From contig ML978191.1 of assembly GCA_010015745.1 (NCBI GenBank), forward strand, positions 124,001-188,000: a stretch of DNA of 64,000 bases. The letters run 5' to 3'. Source of the stretch: Setomelanomma holmii. Its lineage: Eukaryota > Ascomycota > Dothideomycetes > Pleosporales > Phaeosphaeriaceae. Each line of letters starts with the position of its first letter. Position 1 is the first letter of the stretch. This document shows, piece after piece, positions 1 to 12,201 of this stretch. A model generated the notes under the pieces. It was not told the DNA's origin. It saw only the letters and a program-made list of their open reading frames with translations, and searched no databases. Position numbers and translations under genes: made by a program.

Positions 1-158
1 GCCGGACTGCCGAGCAGGGCAAGGAGGCTCTTCAGAAGATCGGTAAGCGGTTCAAGCAGGCTCTCCAGCTCAAGGACAACGAGGCGGTCGAGTTCTCTGG
101 CCACACTGATGCCGCTCATGCGGGTAGCACACGTGCGAAGGCCAAGTTCACTGTCTAA
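1..158 (+). CDS. 3' end of an unidentified protein-coding gene
   Basis: The window opens inside an open frame whose codons start at position 3 and which ends with TAA at 156-158. About 51 residues are visible. They are rich in Lys, Gln and Ala and end in ...AKAKFTV. There is no domain I recognise in this short tail, and the start lies to the left of the window. A GGTAAG string near 41 resembles a splice donor, but the frame stays open through it, so the exact last exon boundary is uncertain. The call rests on the open frame and on the gene-free stretch that follows it. Confidence 0.45.
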   Translation, partial: RTAEQGKEALQKIGKRFKQALQLKDNEAVEFSGHTDAAHAGSTRAKAKFTV

Positions 159-702
159 GGACCGGACCGCAGACTTCGCTGCTACGTTTGAGCAGCGGAA
201 CAATGGTGCCTGGCACTCGCACTAGCGCATCTACGTTTCTTCGAGCATTCCGCGCACTCCAGATCACCGACTGCGCGAGGTAGTTTATGCCCTGTTTTGA
301 CTAAAAGTACATGGATTACTGGGTCACGATCATGGGATCGGTTTCTGGCACTATGCATGGGCGGCGACAGGTGATATGGGTTTTCTGACATGATTCATCT
401 GGCCATGAGAGTTATACCCCGACTCGGTGGGTGTTTGATAGACCTGAGCTCTATTATGTGGCATATCTACGATTGAGAAACACATGTAAACTCTGTCTGT
501 TGCCAAGCGAGTTAGCTGCCACGCGTAACATGGCCGAGCACAAACAGCCTTGGTGAAGTGACGTAACAAGCAGTGGCTTTGCCGGAAGCCGCGCCACAGG
601 CCTGGGGGAATTTCATGTGCATGCCCGCCTTACCACGCGCCAGCCGCAGATTCTTGAACTCGCAACTTCCTACACTCTACCCACATATCGCTACCCACAA
701 TC
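159..702. other. intergenic region upstream of the DnaJ gene
   Basis: 544 bp with only short, unsupported open frames on the minus strand. It should hold the terminator of the left gene and the promoter of the DnaJ gene at 703. The last 40 bp before the ATG are pyrimidine/CA-rich (CTACCCACA), as is usual just upstream of fungal start codons. I see no specific regulatory motif. Confidence 0.5.
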
Positions 703-2549
703 ATGGTCGTAGAAACAGCATACTATGACGCCCTTGGTGTGCCACCGACAGCCACCGAACTTGAAATCAAGAAGGCGTACCGGAAGCTTGCTATCAAACT
801 ACATCCCGGTAAACAGCGCGAACGCAGCTACTTGTATACAAGGGACTGACAGTTGAAACAGACAAGAACCCCGGCGATGAGACGGCCCATGCAAAGTTCC
901 AAGAAGTACGTCTAATATCTACCTAAAGCTGGCATGCAAAGCCATTTTAGCAACACGATCGCGATGCGGGGTTGACACCATGACAGATCGGAGAAGCCTA
1001 CCAAATCCTGAGCGACGACCAGCTGCGAGCAGCATATGACAAATATGGAAAGGAAGGAGCTATGCCCAGTAGCGGCTTTGGTATGAGGAACACAAGGGAA
1101 ACATCAGTTGCGGCGCGCTGACTAGGCTACAGAGGATCCGTCGGAGTTCTTCACCATGATCTTTGGTGGAGAAGCCTTCGTAGACTGGTACGACATGCTC
1201 TTCGGCGCGAAACGAAGTTCACAATGAATCCAGAGGCGCTGACTGCCACAGGATCGGCGAGATATCCCTAATGAAGGACTTGACTAAGACTATGGAGATC
1301 TCCATGCGCGAGATGGAGGAGCAAGAGGCTGCAGCGGCCCAAGCTGAGAAGGCAGAGGCTTCGAGCTCTGCTGCCGCTGACCAAACAACGGGCACCGTTT
1401 CCACCCCTGGCACGTCCGACACAGCATCTCCAAGTGCTGCCGCCAAGGCCAAGGAGGCAGAGGCGGAAGCTGAGCGAGCGAAGACACATGCTGCAGACGC
1501 ACCACCAGCATATGGCGCTCCACCACCTACTTACGCTGAGCCTGCCGCCGAACCACCTCTAGCAGCGGGTACGACATCTCTGCCATCCGTGTCTGGGACA
1601 AGCACGCCGAAACGAGGAGCCGTACCGATTCGAGCTGCTATAATGGACAAGTCGGAGGAAGAGGCACGAATGGAGGCAGCAGGCATGACTGATGCAGAGA
1701 AGGAACTACGCGAGAAGCAGAAGAGGAAGGCGGGGCTAACAAAAGAGCAGCGAGAAGAACTTGCGGCGTACGAATTGGAGCGAAAGAAGATCCGAGAAGA
1801 GCGCATTGCCAATCTCTCAAAGAAGCTTACCGATCGCATCTCCGTCTGGACAGAAACCGACAAAGCATCCGACGTCACTGCTGCCTTCAAGGAGAAGATC
1901 CATCTCGAGATCGAGAACCTCAAGATGGAGTCATTCGGTCTAGAGATCTTACACGCCATTGGCGCAACATATATCATGAAGGCATCATCATTCCTCAAGT
2001 CCCAAAAGTTCCTCGGCATCTCTGGCTTCTTCTCGCGTATAAAAGATAAGGGAACACTAGTCAAGGACACTTGGAGCACAATGAGCGCCGCAATAGACGC
2101 ACAGCTGACCATGGAGGAAATGGCCAAGCTGGAAGAACAGGGCGGCGAGGCATGGACAGATGAGAAGAAGGCAGAGTACGAGAAGAAGGTCACAGGCAAG
2201 ATCCTCGCAGCGGCATGGAGAGGCAGCAAGTTCGAGATTCAGAGCGTGCTGCGCGACGTATGCGACGCAGTTTTGAACGACAAGAAGGTCAAGCTTGAGA
2301 AGCGCGTGGAAAGAGCGCATGCGCTTATCATTATTGGCGAGATGTTTCAGAAGGTGAGTCCAATCTACATCATACCATGTTGACGGTTGTTGGTGCTAAT
2401 AGTCCCAGGCGGAGCGCGACCCAGAAGAAGAAGGCGACTTCATGGCTTTCGAGCAGCTGATGGCCGAAGCCGCCGCAAAGAAGGAAAACAAACACGACAA
2501 GCACCATCACGATAAGAAGGATAAGAAGAGGGAGAAGGAGAAGGCTTGA
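703..2549 (+). CDS. DnaJ (Hsp40) co-chaperone with DnaJ-X domain, Caj1/Djp1 type
   Basis: Six exons: 703-808, 862-905, 987-1080, 1133-1187, 1252-2353, 2409-2549; 513 residues. The start gives MVVETAYYDALGV, the classic opening of a J domain, and the HPD tripeptide is rebuilt across intron 1 (HP at the end of exon 1, D split by the intron). The J domain continues through YQILSD and YDKYG to about residue 75. A Pro/Ala-rich linker follows, then a DnaJ-X region at roughly 185-405 (FKEKIHLEIENLKMESFG, then LHAIGATYIMKASSFL). The end is a Lys/His-rich tail. Proteins of this build stimulate Hsp70 ATPase activity; in yeast, Djp1 helps peroxisomal and mitochondrial import and Caj1 is membrane-linked. 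There is no cysteine-rich zinc domain, so this is a class C J-protein. Which of Caj1 or Djp1 it matches cannot be decided here. Confidence 0.92.
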
Positions 2550-2954
2550 GCATAATACCAATCTCTGCTCGTGACGAATCTTCTTCTTTTTCATTTTGCG
2601 ATATCCATAGATTCAGTCATGCAAGGAGAGACGAGCTTGCATAGCAGCGTGGCATGATGTAGTACTTACTTTTCTTAGATGCGATGAGTACATGGTTGAA
2701 GGCGGCAATGCGCTGCATACTCGATCGATGAGTCTGCGCCGCCGCTCGTGGCAATGCCTGTTCCTCATGATGAAAGGTAAAAACTGTAGAGCCTGAGCAT
2801 TTCACCTAGTGTTGTCACAGTACTATACAAGTAGGGATCGTCAGTCGCGACTTTCAATTCACCATCATGCCATTCTCCGAGTCGGGAGAAGTGGCTTGAA
2901 GTTTTCAATAATTTTCACTCCCTGTGAAAGCATGCAGCGTATCAAAAGCGCGTA
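2550..2954. other. intergenic region between convergent genes
   Basis: 405 bp between the stop of the DnaJ gene and the stop of the oppositely oriented tyrosyl-tRNA synthetase gene. It should carry both 3' untranslated regions. The open frames here are short and have no recognisable product. Confidence 0.5.
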
Positions 2955-4938
2955 TCATGGCTTTGACGCGCTTCCCGCAAGATCCTCTAATACTCTTTTC
3001 TCTCCCTTTTCCGTAGCTTCAAACTTCTGCTCCGTAACAACCCTACAGATCTGAATCTTACTCTTTCCCGCACGCAGAATCAGCGCCTCCCAATCGACCA
3101 AAAAGTGGTTCGGATCTACAGCTGCACCAGACTCAATATTGACCCACTGCAGCGCAGTCGGACTTTCCTGGGATCCGGAATTCGGCACGACGACGTATGC
3201 GCCTTTCTTGGCGATCAAGCGGTGCGCTTCGCTCTTGGACGAGGCGAGGCCTGCGGCGTGGAGGACGCGAGGAAATGAACCTGGTTGGAGCATGGAGATC
3301 GGGAGGGTGATGATGTTTTCGGATTTGGATTTGGGCTTGTCGTGCGTTGTGCTGGATATAGCTTGTGCGGTGGAGGATGCGGCAAAGGCTTTCTTGTAGG
3401 CGAAGAATTGTGACTCTTTCTTGTTGGTTGGTGTAGTCGAAGGAGTTTCGGTGGCTTTGATAGTAGCTAGTGTTTTCCTCAATGCGCCTAGAGGAAAGGT
3501 GTTGGTTCCGTGACTGAAAGCTTCCTTGTGCGCTTCTTCGGCTTTTTGGGCCTCTGCGGCGCCGTGGACAAGCTCGACGATTTCTCGGGCTAGGATGTGC
3601 TGTGCTAGTCGTTTAGACTCATCGCGACGCTGTTGACCCATGAGAAGACGGATGTCTTCAATGGTGAGGAAGGTGAAAAGCTTCAAATACCGTTCCACGT
3701 CGTCGTCTGCGGTGCGGAGAAAGTACTTGGTCATGTCAGCACGATCCATGTCTCAGCGAGTTAGGAGATGTACCTGATAAAGGTCGAAGGAGTTCAGCAT
3801 TTGTTGGTCAAGCCAGACGGCGTTACCAGCGCTTTTGCCAAACTTCTCGCCAGCGGCTGTTGTAAGCAGAGGTGTTGTTAGTCCATAGGTGGCAACTCGT
3901 TCCTCTTCGCCTGTATAATCTTCGTCCATACGATGTATCTTTCGCATATGGCTGACAGCATCCATGCCTGCACATATGTTGCCGTACTGGTCAGACCCGC
4001 CGATCTGAAGCTGGACGCCCTGATTCTTGTACATGCTCCACCAATCGTAGGCCTGGAAGAGAGGGTAGCTGAATTCAGAGATGGCCATGCCTTCGCCGCT
4101 TTCCATTCGTAGCTTGACACTAGACAGTCGTCAGATGGCGCTTGGGATGATTGTGGAAGACATACGAGTCGCGAGCAAGCATAGGCCCCAACCGCATGCC
4201 TGACCCCAGATCCCGCATGAGCTCCACCGCATTGAGCTTCTCCAGCCATTTACGGTTGTTCAGAATGTCTTGTTTCCGGCTCGTGAGCTGCGAGTACTGG
4301 TGTTTTATGCCCAGACACTTCACATTGATCCAGAGCTTCTCCAGTTGTCCTTGCATGCTCTGCACGTTCATCGACTGTGTGTTCGCGCCCTGCCGCGATC
4401 GAGCGGTGGTCCTCCCTGAGGGATCGCCAATCTGCACAGTGCCTCCTCCTAACTACTCCACATTAACCTGCTGTCGCTGCACTCGGCCGTGGGTGGCTCA
4501 CCAAGCTGACGGTGTAGTAGCCGTGGAGGTACATCCAGTACAACGCCATGAGCGGGAGGAGATGGCCGACATGGAGCGAGGGAGCGGTCGGGTCTACGCC
4601 GACGTATGCGCCGATGCGCTTTTCGGTGAGCAGCCAGTCGAGCGTCCGGCGACCTCTATCGCGTGTGAGCACAGTCCGACACTATCTGCCATGTGAGCCT
4701 ACCCCGCCACGTCCTTCACAAAGCCACGCTCCTCCAGCATGCTCAGCATGCTCTGCTGTGTCCCCGACCGGATTCTGCCCGCCTGCTCTTCCCACGCTGT
4801 CTTGCGTGCGACCGCATCCGACTCTTCGGCAGCCCATCCTTTCTTCGGCCGTCCGCCACGCGCCAGTGTGTGCTGTCGCCGCATACAGTGCTGGCAGACA
4901 TATTGCCGTGGCCGTGACAGATGTCTCAGCAGCGACAT
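2955..4938 (-). CDS. MSY1: mitochondrial tyrosyl-tRNA synthetase
   Basis: Five exons on the minus strand: 4938-4703, 4655-4502, 4452-4166, 4119-3774, 3725-2955; 597 residues. The enzyme charges mitochondrial tRNA-Tyr. Visible class I signatures are HVGH (the HIGH motif, in exon 2), IGDPSGR at the exon 3 start, GGSDQYGN (tyrosine-tRNA synthetase pocket) and KFGKS (the KMSKS loop as found in bacterial and mitochondrial TyrRS). A C-terminal S4-like RNA-binding stretch has LHAAGLASSKSEAHRLIAKK. The first 25 residues are Arg-rich and lack acids, as expected for a mitochondrial presequence. A second in-frame ATG at 5019 would add 27 residues; 4938 was preferred because MSLLRHLSRPRQYVC reads as a presequence. 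The intron between exons 4 and 5 is only 48 nt. All exon junctions keep phase. Confidence 0.95.
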
Positions 4939-5300
4939 GGCTGCCAGTCTCCCACGAGTCGAGTTGGTGAATGTCAAGCAATATCGATAAGATCGAAAAA
5001 GGCATGCGCGAATGTTCACGACGCGCTGATTGGCTTAAGCTGGGAAGCTGTGACCGATGCGGCTTCCCCGAAGCACCTCCGCACTCGTCAGTTGACCACC
5101 AACCTTAACTCTATTCTGTAGCACTTCACCTCTACAAACAATACAAATAGCTCATACACAAGTCGCTGTTCCTATATCAGTGCACGATTGTCACTTGTAA
5201 CATTGTATGCTACTCATATTTCATGCTTGTGGCCTCCATCCTGCTATAGCATAGCTTGTGTACCTTGCCCGCCCTTTTAGTCCATTTCTGTGACGCCGCC
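4939..5300. promoter_or_regulatory. divergent promoter region, MSY1 and GH36-like gene
   Basis: 362 bp between two genes transcribed away from each other. An ATTGG (inverted CCAAT box) lies at 5029-5033, about 90 bp upstream of the chosen MSY1 start and in the correct orientation for it. No clear TATA box is seen for the right-hand gene. Assignment of the CCAAT box is inference from its position. Confidence 0.4.
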
Positions 5301-8152
5301 ATGTACGCTTCGCTCATCTGCCACCCTCCTCTAGGCCAGACTACCATCATTGGTCCAGAAACGGACTCTGTGAGTAGCGAAATCTATCATCAAATTGCAG
5401 CGAGTCTAACCATTGTTTAGGTCCGGTTCACGGTACTCATCGAAAGCTCCGCTGGCTCTGACAAGACCTGGGATGTCGCTCTGTGGCATAACTTCGAAGG
5501 CATACACCAATGGACAAGCTTGAGCCTCATGCCAAGCTCAGAGCCAGACGTGGTATGTGTGCAAATCTCAGACACATTACTGTACTGATGTGATTCAATT
5601 AAGACCGTAGTAAAGGCAAGTCGCGCAAATGTGCGTCGTCAGTACTTCAATATTGATCTCCCTGGACGGCCAGCGAACACCAACTACCTTTCTTACACCA
5701 TCACATTTCGAGCCGCGGAGAATGAACCATGGAAGTGGGCCAACGAAGCTTTCTCGACTTCGGATGGTCACCTCATCTACCAATCAGCAGACGCACTCAA
5801 GAGTGACTTGACGCACTACATCGGTGAATTGCCACCCTTCCTAACGATCCAAATCGAGCCGAGTGACACGCCTGAAACCGAACTTTGGTCCCTCACAGGT
5901 CCCGTGCAAGCCGCATCTGGAAAGAATCCCGGAATCCTCAATGAGAAACTGGGCATACCGACAACCTTTGCTCGCTGGTTCGCTGTGACGCGGATATGGA
6001 GTCCGTGGCTGGCACCTCGACAAGGAAAGGAAAAGTTTCAACCGGATAAGGATACCATCATGACAGCATTTGAACGCAAGGATGGCTCACATCTTGTTGT
6101 TCTTGCTGTTAGTGGTATCAAGGATGTCTTGACCATTTTCCGCCACGATGGCGAAGGAAGAATAGTCATCAACTCGCAGAACGACCGCGAAAGCGAAGGC
6201 ACTTTCGAACTCATAGCTGCGGTTGGCAAGTCTCTAGAGAGCGCAGTAGCAGCTGCCATGTATCATGCGCGCAAGATTGTTACTAGGTACGAAGCCGCGG
6301 AAGGGCAAATAGATGCCGAATACCTGGCATTGTTCAAGGACTTCAAGCCACAGTGGTTGGAGAACTGGTGTAAGCAAAGCCATCTGGCCTTGCGCTAGAA
6401 TGCATGAAGCTGACAGTATACTATAGATGATGGATTCTCGTACTGCACCTGGAATGGTCTTGGCCAAAACCTCACCGAAGAGAAGATTTTCAATGCTCTT
6501 GATGAGTTAGCAAAGAACAACATCAACATCAGCAATCTGATTATTGATGATAATTGGCAGTCTCTCGTACGTATTTTGCGCTGTTTTGAAAATCTCGCTC
6601 ATGCAATGTAGACTAACGGTGAAACTCAGTTCGACAGCGGATGGGTTGAATTTGAGGCTAACAAGGCTGGCTTTCCACGAGGCCTCAAGGCGACCGTCAG
6701 CGACATACGAAGCAAGCACAAAAATATCAGACACATCGCCGTCTGGCATGCGATACAAGGTTACTGGGGTGGCATCGCGCCTGACGGCAAGATCGCTAAG
6801 GAGTACAAAACAGTGCGAGTGCAGACAAAAGACGGCGTTTCGGGCGGAGAGGTGACTATGGTAGCAGAGGAAGATGTCGGACGCTTTTACAAGGACTTCT
6901 ATGAGTTCTTGAGCTCAGTGGGCATCGACTCGGTGAAGACGGACAGCCAGTTCTTCCTCGACGAGATCAAAAACGCCGACGATCGTCGGAACCTGATTCA
7001 AGCCTACCAAGACGCCTGGAACATCAACCAGCTCCGGTACTTCTCCGCCAGAGCGATATCGTGCATGTCACAAACACCGCAGATCATGATGCATTCCCAA
7101 CTACCCGCAAACAAGCCGAAGATCCTGCTGCGCAACTCCGATGACTTCTTCCCAGATGTTCCGGCCTCTCATCCTTGGCACATTTTCGCGAATGCGCACA
7201 ATTCCATTTTCACGCAGCATTTGAACATCTTACCTGACTGGGACATGTTCCAGACATCACACGACTATGCTGCATTTCATGGCGCTGGTCGTTGTGTGTC
7301 TGGCGGCCCTATATACATCACAGATGTTCCTGGCCAGCACGGTGTCGATCTGATCGCGCAAATGACGGGCAACACTCCGCGCGGAGATACAGTCATTCTT
7401 CGACCTCACATTGTTGGTAAATCTACGTCGGTGTACAATGCTTTCGACGATTCCGTGCTTCTGAAGGTCACGACATACGTTGGCATGGCCCACAGTGGAA
7501 TCAGCATCCTTGGAGTATTCAACTGTCGCGACCAACCTCTAGCAGAGTTGATCGGACTGGATGCCTTCCCTGGTGCCGAAAACGGAACGTATGTCATTCG
7601 AAGCCACCAGCACGGCCTGGTGAGCAAGCCTACAAGCGTCAAGAAATGCGACACCTTTGTTCACATCGAGCTGCCTGTGCGTGGCTGGGAGATCTTGTCG
7701 GCATACCCGATACAGTCCTTCAAGCTGAAACGAGGAATCCCTGGTTCAGGACCCGAGGAGATTTCGGTGTCTAATTTGGGCATCATTGGAAAGATCACGG
7801 GTGCCGCAGCCATCGTGAACACTGACAGCTACATCGATCGTGCTTCAGGCAGGTTGCGGATCTGGACAGCACTCAAGGTATTAGGCACCTACGGTAAGCT
7901 ACACGAGCGTATGATCATGACTTGAGCAAGACTGACGTTGTTATAGGTGTGTACATCTCCGATCTCAAGGATCGATCTATCAAGGATGACTTCTTCGCTC
8001 TCATCTTCGGCAAGCCCATCGCATCTCATTGCGTCAAGGTTAGTGTCACGAATGAGAACGTGCTTGAGATTGACCTGGTTCGAGCGTGGGAAGAGACGGA
8101 CCAGAAGTCGTCGTGGAGCAATGAAGTCAATGTCGAAGTGGTTATCCGGTAG
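5301..8152 (+). CDS. raffinose synthase / Sip1-like alpha-galactosidase family protein (GH36-related)
   Basis: Six exons: 5301-5369, 5421-5552, 5604-6369, 6427-6566, 6630-7893, 7947-8152; 858 residues. The protein belongs to the raffinose-synthase/seed-imbibition group related to glycoside hydrolase family 36. Support: an N-terminal beta-rich domain, then the barrel with YCTWNGLG near residue 345, IIDDNWQSL near 360 (the family DDGWQ motif), SVKTDSQFF near 470 (the KxDxQ motif whose Asp is the expected nucleophile), and SGGPIYITDVPGQH later in the barrel. In fungi these enzymes act on alpha-galactosides; true galactosyl transfer is known from plants. No signal peptide is obvious, so a cytosolic place is likely. 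The exon 3/4 junction was placed at T|GTAAGC to give WYDGFSYC. Substrate is inferred only at family level. Confidence 0.88.
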
Positions 8153-8483
8153 AAGAAGCGACAGTACGACACGATATTAATTGTAGCAGGGAATGCAAAT
8201 AATCTGCTCGTTATTGTAAGTCTGCTCTCTAAGTCCATGTACTTCCTGGCTTTACTGTCTCACTGTGAGCGCTCACAAACTGGTGGCGATGGAACAGGTT
8301 CTAAAGGTTTGCTCATTCGAATAGTTTCTCATTGTCTTAGGCAATGACATGTGTTGACTGCGCTTAATCATCTCAGCCAAGTATTTAGCCACCCAGCTAT
8401 GACACCATCTCATCACTTCTCCAAAACGACACCACAATCAACACCAGTGTACCATAACCACATTTGACATTGATATTCCCAGT
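8153..8483. other. intergenic region
   Basis: 331 bp between two genes on the same strand. CA-rich repeats such as CACAATCAACACCAG precede the next start at 8484. No gene or distinct motif recognised. Confidence 0.4.
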
Positions 8484-9167
8484 ATGCACTGCTATAGAGA
8501 CGAAAACAACACCGAGACTGTCGAGCACATTATATGGATAGATCTGCTCGTTGTACTTGTACCGGCGCTCTTGGGGTTTTGGCTAGGCTTGAAGTGCCGC
8601 AGCCGTTGGAGCAAGTCGCTGGCGGGCAGTCCTATTTGGAGGGTATGTCTAGCCGACGCGTTTGATGTTGCGGAGACAGTGCAGGAACTTGACAAGACCA
8701 GCAAAGAGTTGAAGGTCTACAAAGCTCTTTTCACGAATGTGAGGCAAAGGCATGTTGTCACAGAGGACGAGTTGGAAAGGATGAGCGATAAATTAAAAAG
8801 GGCCAACGGCGACCTGCTGCTAGACCAAATCAACTTCGATCTCTTCGAAGAAAGACACACTAATATGGAGGCTGAGTGCGAAACTGTTCGCGAGCGGTTC
8901 GACGGAATGCTGGAAGAGAGCAAATTAAAGACAGAAAGTCATCTGGAGCACATACAGACGCTCGAGCAACAAGCTAGAGACCAGCTTAGACAGGCTCAAA
9001 GACATCATGGAGGGGAAGTTGGCGAGATGAGGAAGCAATTGGTAGCTGCGAGAGAGTTGAAGGATACTGCTGAAGAAACAATGTGGGAGGCGATCGCGGC
9101 CGGTGCAACGCTCAAGGATAGGGCAAATAGACTTGAGGCTGAGCTGGAAGCCATGAAGGTTGAGTAG
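8484..9167 (+). CDS. hypothetical single-pass membrane protein with long coiled coil
   Basis: Single open frame, 227 residues, no intron needed. Residues about 16-38 (IIWIDLLVVLVPALLGFWLG) form one hydrophobic segment flanked by acidic residues before and Lys/Arg after it, which suggests a membrane anchor with the bulk in the cytosol. From about residue 70 to the end the sequence is rich in Glu, Lys, Gln and Leu in heptad-like spacing (ELDKTSKELKVYKALF, EQQARDQLRQAQRH), typical of a coiled coil. I do not recognise a family. It sits between the GH36-like gene and the damaged HET gene, and this kind of small anchored coiled-coil protein is often lineage-specific. Expression is not shown by the sequence. 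Confidence 0.6.
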   Translation: MHCYRDENNTETVEHIIWIDLLVVLVPALLGFWLGLKCRSRWSKSLAGSPIWRVCLADAFDVAETVQELDKTSKELKVYKALFTNVRQRHVVTEDELERMSDKLKRANGDLLLDQINFDLFEERHTNMEAECETVRERFDGMLEESKLKTESHLEHIQTLEQQARDQLRQAQRHHGGEVGEMRKQLVAARELKDTAEETMWEAIAAGATLKDRANRLEAELEAMKVE

Positions 9168-10029
9168 TAGCTGTCACGCTTGTATACACATTATCGATGG
9201 TTGAACATGTCATGAATTTTCCAGTCAGAAGTCCATGGAGCGTAAAGCCATGAACATGAGAAGAAAGTATCCAGGTAGCAGCACGATCTGACTTCGCTCC
9301 AACTCTGACTGTCGAGACTTCACGCGCTGATCTTGAAGCTTCGAATGAAAGAACAACAAATTGAGAAGAGTGCGCAAAGCTTACTTCGCACTCAGACAGC
9401 GGCGGCGACTCCAAGTATCACGTCGCGGTGAAAGTTGACAGGCGGATGGAGCGAAGAGTATATGAACAAGATGGGGGAGATGGGGATTTGGGAAAGGCGA
9501 AGTGTAGGAAGAAGTTGAAGCTCATGGGAAGTCACGATCGTGGATGTGGCTGTACATAAACCTTAAACAATTAGCGCAAGTCGTCGTCCAGGAAGGTGCG
9601 TCTTCAGCCTTGTGCTGTTACCTCATAAGCATGCCTGTCTTGTCCCCACTTCCTATCGCGATCGAGTGCCAATTTCTTCTGGTTACTTCGAGAACATGCA
9701 TTCAGTAGTTCCTTCACCATAACCTCAAGTTCTGATGAAAGCCGCAGTCAGCGCATTTCGAGGCATTGCAGCCGAGCCTTGGGATGCGCCACGAACTGTT
9801 TCAACCCCTCAATCCTTGCATCCTTCAGAGTCTTATTTAACGAGTACCCCATCAAAGTCCCGTGAGAATGGGATTTCGCCAGATGCAGACCTTGCTCAGG
9901 GGTGGAGCCAGGAACGCGGATGCCAAAAGAGCCCGAGCCAGATCGCACCTGCCACGAAGAAGTTGTCCTCTACACGAGTCTGATCGAGCGACCACACATG
10001 TTGGAAATGTCCAGAATGATTCGTCCTAG
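9168..10029. other. intergenic region, possibly with lost 5' part of the HET gene
   Basis: About 860 bp. Short open frames exist on both strands (for example minus 9748-9948 and plus 9902-10168) but none shows a recognisable domain. Related HET-domain proteins usually have an N-terminal segment before the part that starts near 10030. I looked for it here in all frames and did not find it. Confidence 0.4.
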
Positions 10030-12201
10030 TTTCCGGAAGATACCAGTGTACCACAGCAATTACGTTGTAACAAAGAGCGTATGTTGGCGAACGGATGGTG
10101 TCCTCAACAAGTCGATCACTTGTCGAAGATACATGATTCTCAGACGTTCTCACATCTGGCTACACTAGAGAGGTCGCCTCATCGACTCGCCGATCAAACA
10201 AGTTGCTCGAAACATGTAGCTTGCATTGCCTACAATACAAACGCTGCTGATTACACAACTCGGCACGTCAACAAGGACTGCACGTGTTCACATGTCTCAA
10301 CGCCTTACAGCAAGCTTGTCGAAGTTATTGGCGGCGGGGGTATTCCCATTCTCTCGATTGAAGGCGGTCCTGAAGATGCAACATACACGTTGCGCGTCCA
10401 CTCTCGGTCTTTCAACTCGAAATATGTAGCCATCTCCCATGTCTGGGCGGATGGCCTTGGAAATCCGAAAGCAAACTCGCTTCTGTCATGTCAGATTCAG
10501 CGTCTAAAAACTAACCTGCAAGCACTGCAAAAGGTTTTTGGTCGGGAGTATGTAAGTGACGAATCACTTCACCGATCATCTCGGCACTCATCATACGTGT
10601 GCTGACAAGTAGCAGGATCATGTTCTCTTTTGGATGGACACATTGTGTATTCCTGTCGGGTCAGAGGAAAAGTTTCTCCGACTGGTTCAGATCGACAAAA
10701 TTGCATCCATATACAAAGGCGCATTTACCAGCTTACCTTTGGATGCCGAACTTATGGCCACTGTGCTGGAGACCGACAGTTTGATCAGCAACTCCAGTTC
10801 ATCAAGAAGATTAAAAGTCGAATCGCGTGCCCGAATAGCATGCAGTGTCTGGACGTCTCGAAGCTGGACCTTTCAAGAAGGCGAACTGCCACCTACCATC
10901 ACCATACAATATCTGCAGGATGCATTAGTGCTGGGTAGATTCTCGGCTAAAGACGGTGGGTATACAGAGTACTTCACATCTGAAATGCAATCGCAGTCAA
11001 ACAATCCGATCATGCCAAACCCCGAAGATCCAGCCGAGGATTCTCCATCTACGCCTGATGTCAGAACGGTCAGCCTCACCCCCCACAATGAGAATGCGTC
11101 GACATGGCTCTTCAAAGGCACTTCTTTACAACCTTCTTCAAAGAAGACAACGAATTTACTACCGTTTGGAATGAATTGGCTGGGCGATCCACCACCATGC
11201 CAAAAGATGTTCCCTTCATGATCACGAACATAATGGATCTCGACAATCGTGAGCTTCTCAGATACTACGACACTGGAGACATGTTTCAAGCTATTATGCT
11301 CAGTCTGAATCGTCTACCTATGGCGATATTCTTCAATGCTGGACCCAGACAGATCAGCAATCATCAGAACAGGTGGGTTCCTGTGAAGATCGGCACGAGT
11401 GCCTTACCGCCGGATCGTTCTCTCAAGGTTTACTCGTCCTGCTTGTTGTACCAACGCAAGCCTGGGAATAGTCAACCTCAATTTCAAGTCTACATGATTA
11501 ACGCAATAATATCCTCGAGCTTGGTAGTGCAATTGCGGTTTGACAGCGAATCGGTCATGTATACTTTAGAGCGGGCAGAAGCAAGTGACGAAGAACTAGA
11601 CAGCAGCAGATTTGACTCAACCTGCTTAATCATTGATATCAGCCCCTGTCCAGAGGGTTCCACAGTATGGCGTGGTGCTTGTTTCTACACTCGCACGCAC
11701 CAAAAAGTTGAGTCTGGACTATCGAGACTGCGTCTGTGGTCTCGTAGTCCCAGCATTCGTGCTTTTGATGCAACCTTCAACTGTGCTGTGCGAGTTCAGC
11801 AAAGCGCCAATGACATCTCTGCTGTAGCAGAGCACGATCAGGTCTTACCGCTCACTGCCGTCGACTATGAGTGTGACATCAGAATCAATCTCGGTACGTA
11901 GCATCCCCAGTTCATCAAAATTCATTTACCATCGGTATCTGACTCCGGACCAGATGCCCTCGCCAAGTTCAAACCACTGGAAATCAGAGAGAAAAAGTTC
12001 TGTTCAAAGCTCAGAGACCAGAATATCGATATGGGGGTGTGGATGGTGATCGGGACTGCATGGCTCATAGGTTCCTTCCATACCGTAGGTCACCTACTGA
12101 TTAGTTCAGGAGTAGTAATTATTGCTTTGGTTTCCATTCTACCTTGCTGGGGGCGGGCTTCTGATGGTCGTGGAGAAGGCGTTGTTTTGTCTGCTGGATA
12201 A
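10030..12201 (+). pseudogene. HET-domain (heterokaryon incompatibility) gene with frameshift, 5' end unresolved
   Basis: Recognisable segments are about 10030-10551, 10616-11893 and 11954-12201. The first holds MLANGWCPQQV, CIAYNTNAADYTTRHV and the HET signature YVAISHVWADGLGN; the second starts with FWMDTLCIPV; a later part has FTTVWNELAGRSTT, also typical for this subfamily. Two clean introns (10552-10615 and 11894-11953) fit. Between about 11088 and 11092 the frame must change by one base: frame 2 reads on to a stop at 11219, while the family-like sequence (ECVDMALQRHFF...) continues in frame 1, and no intron explains the shift. The last exon encodes a hydrophobic segment (VWMVIGTAWLIGS... 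to ALVSIL) that may cross the membrane. No convincing first exon was found; the first in-frame ATG is at 10081. Family members trigger cell death after fusion of unlike strains. It could instead be an intact gene with a sequencing error. Confidence 0.65.

Noticed and set aside
9748..10153. Minus-strand frames beside the HET gene
   Set aside because: No known domain, and the region fits better as lost 5' part or spacer of the HET gene.
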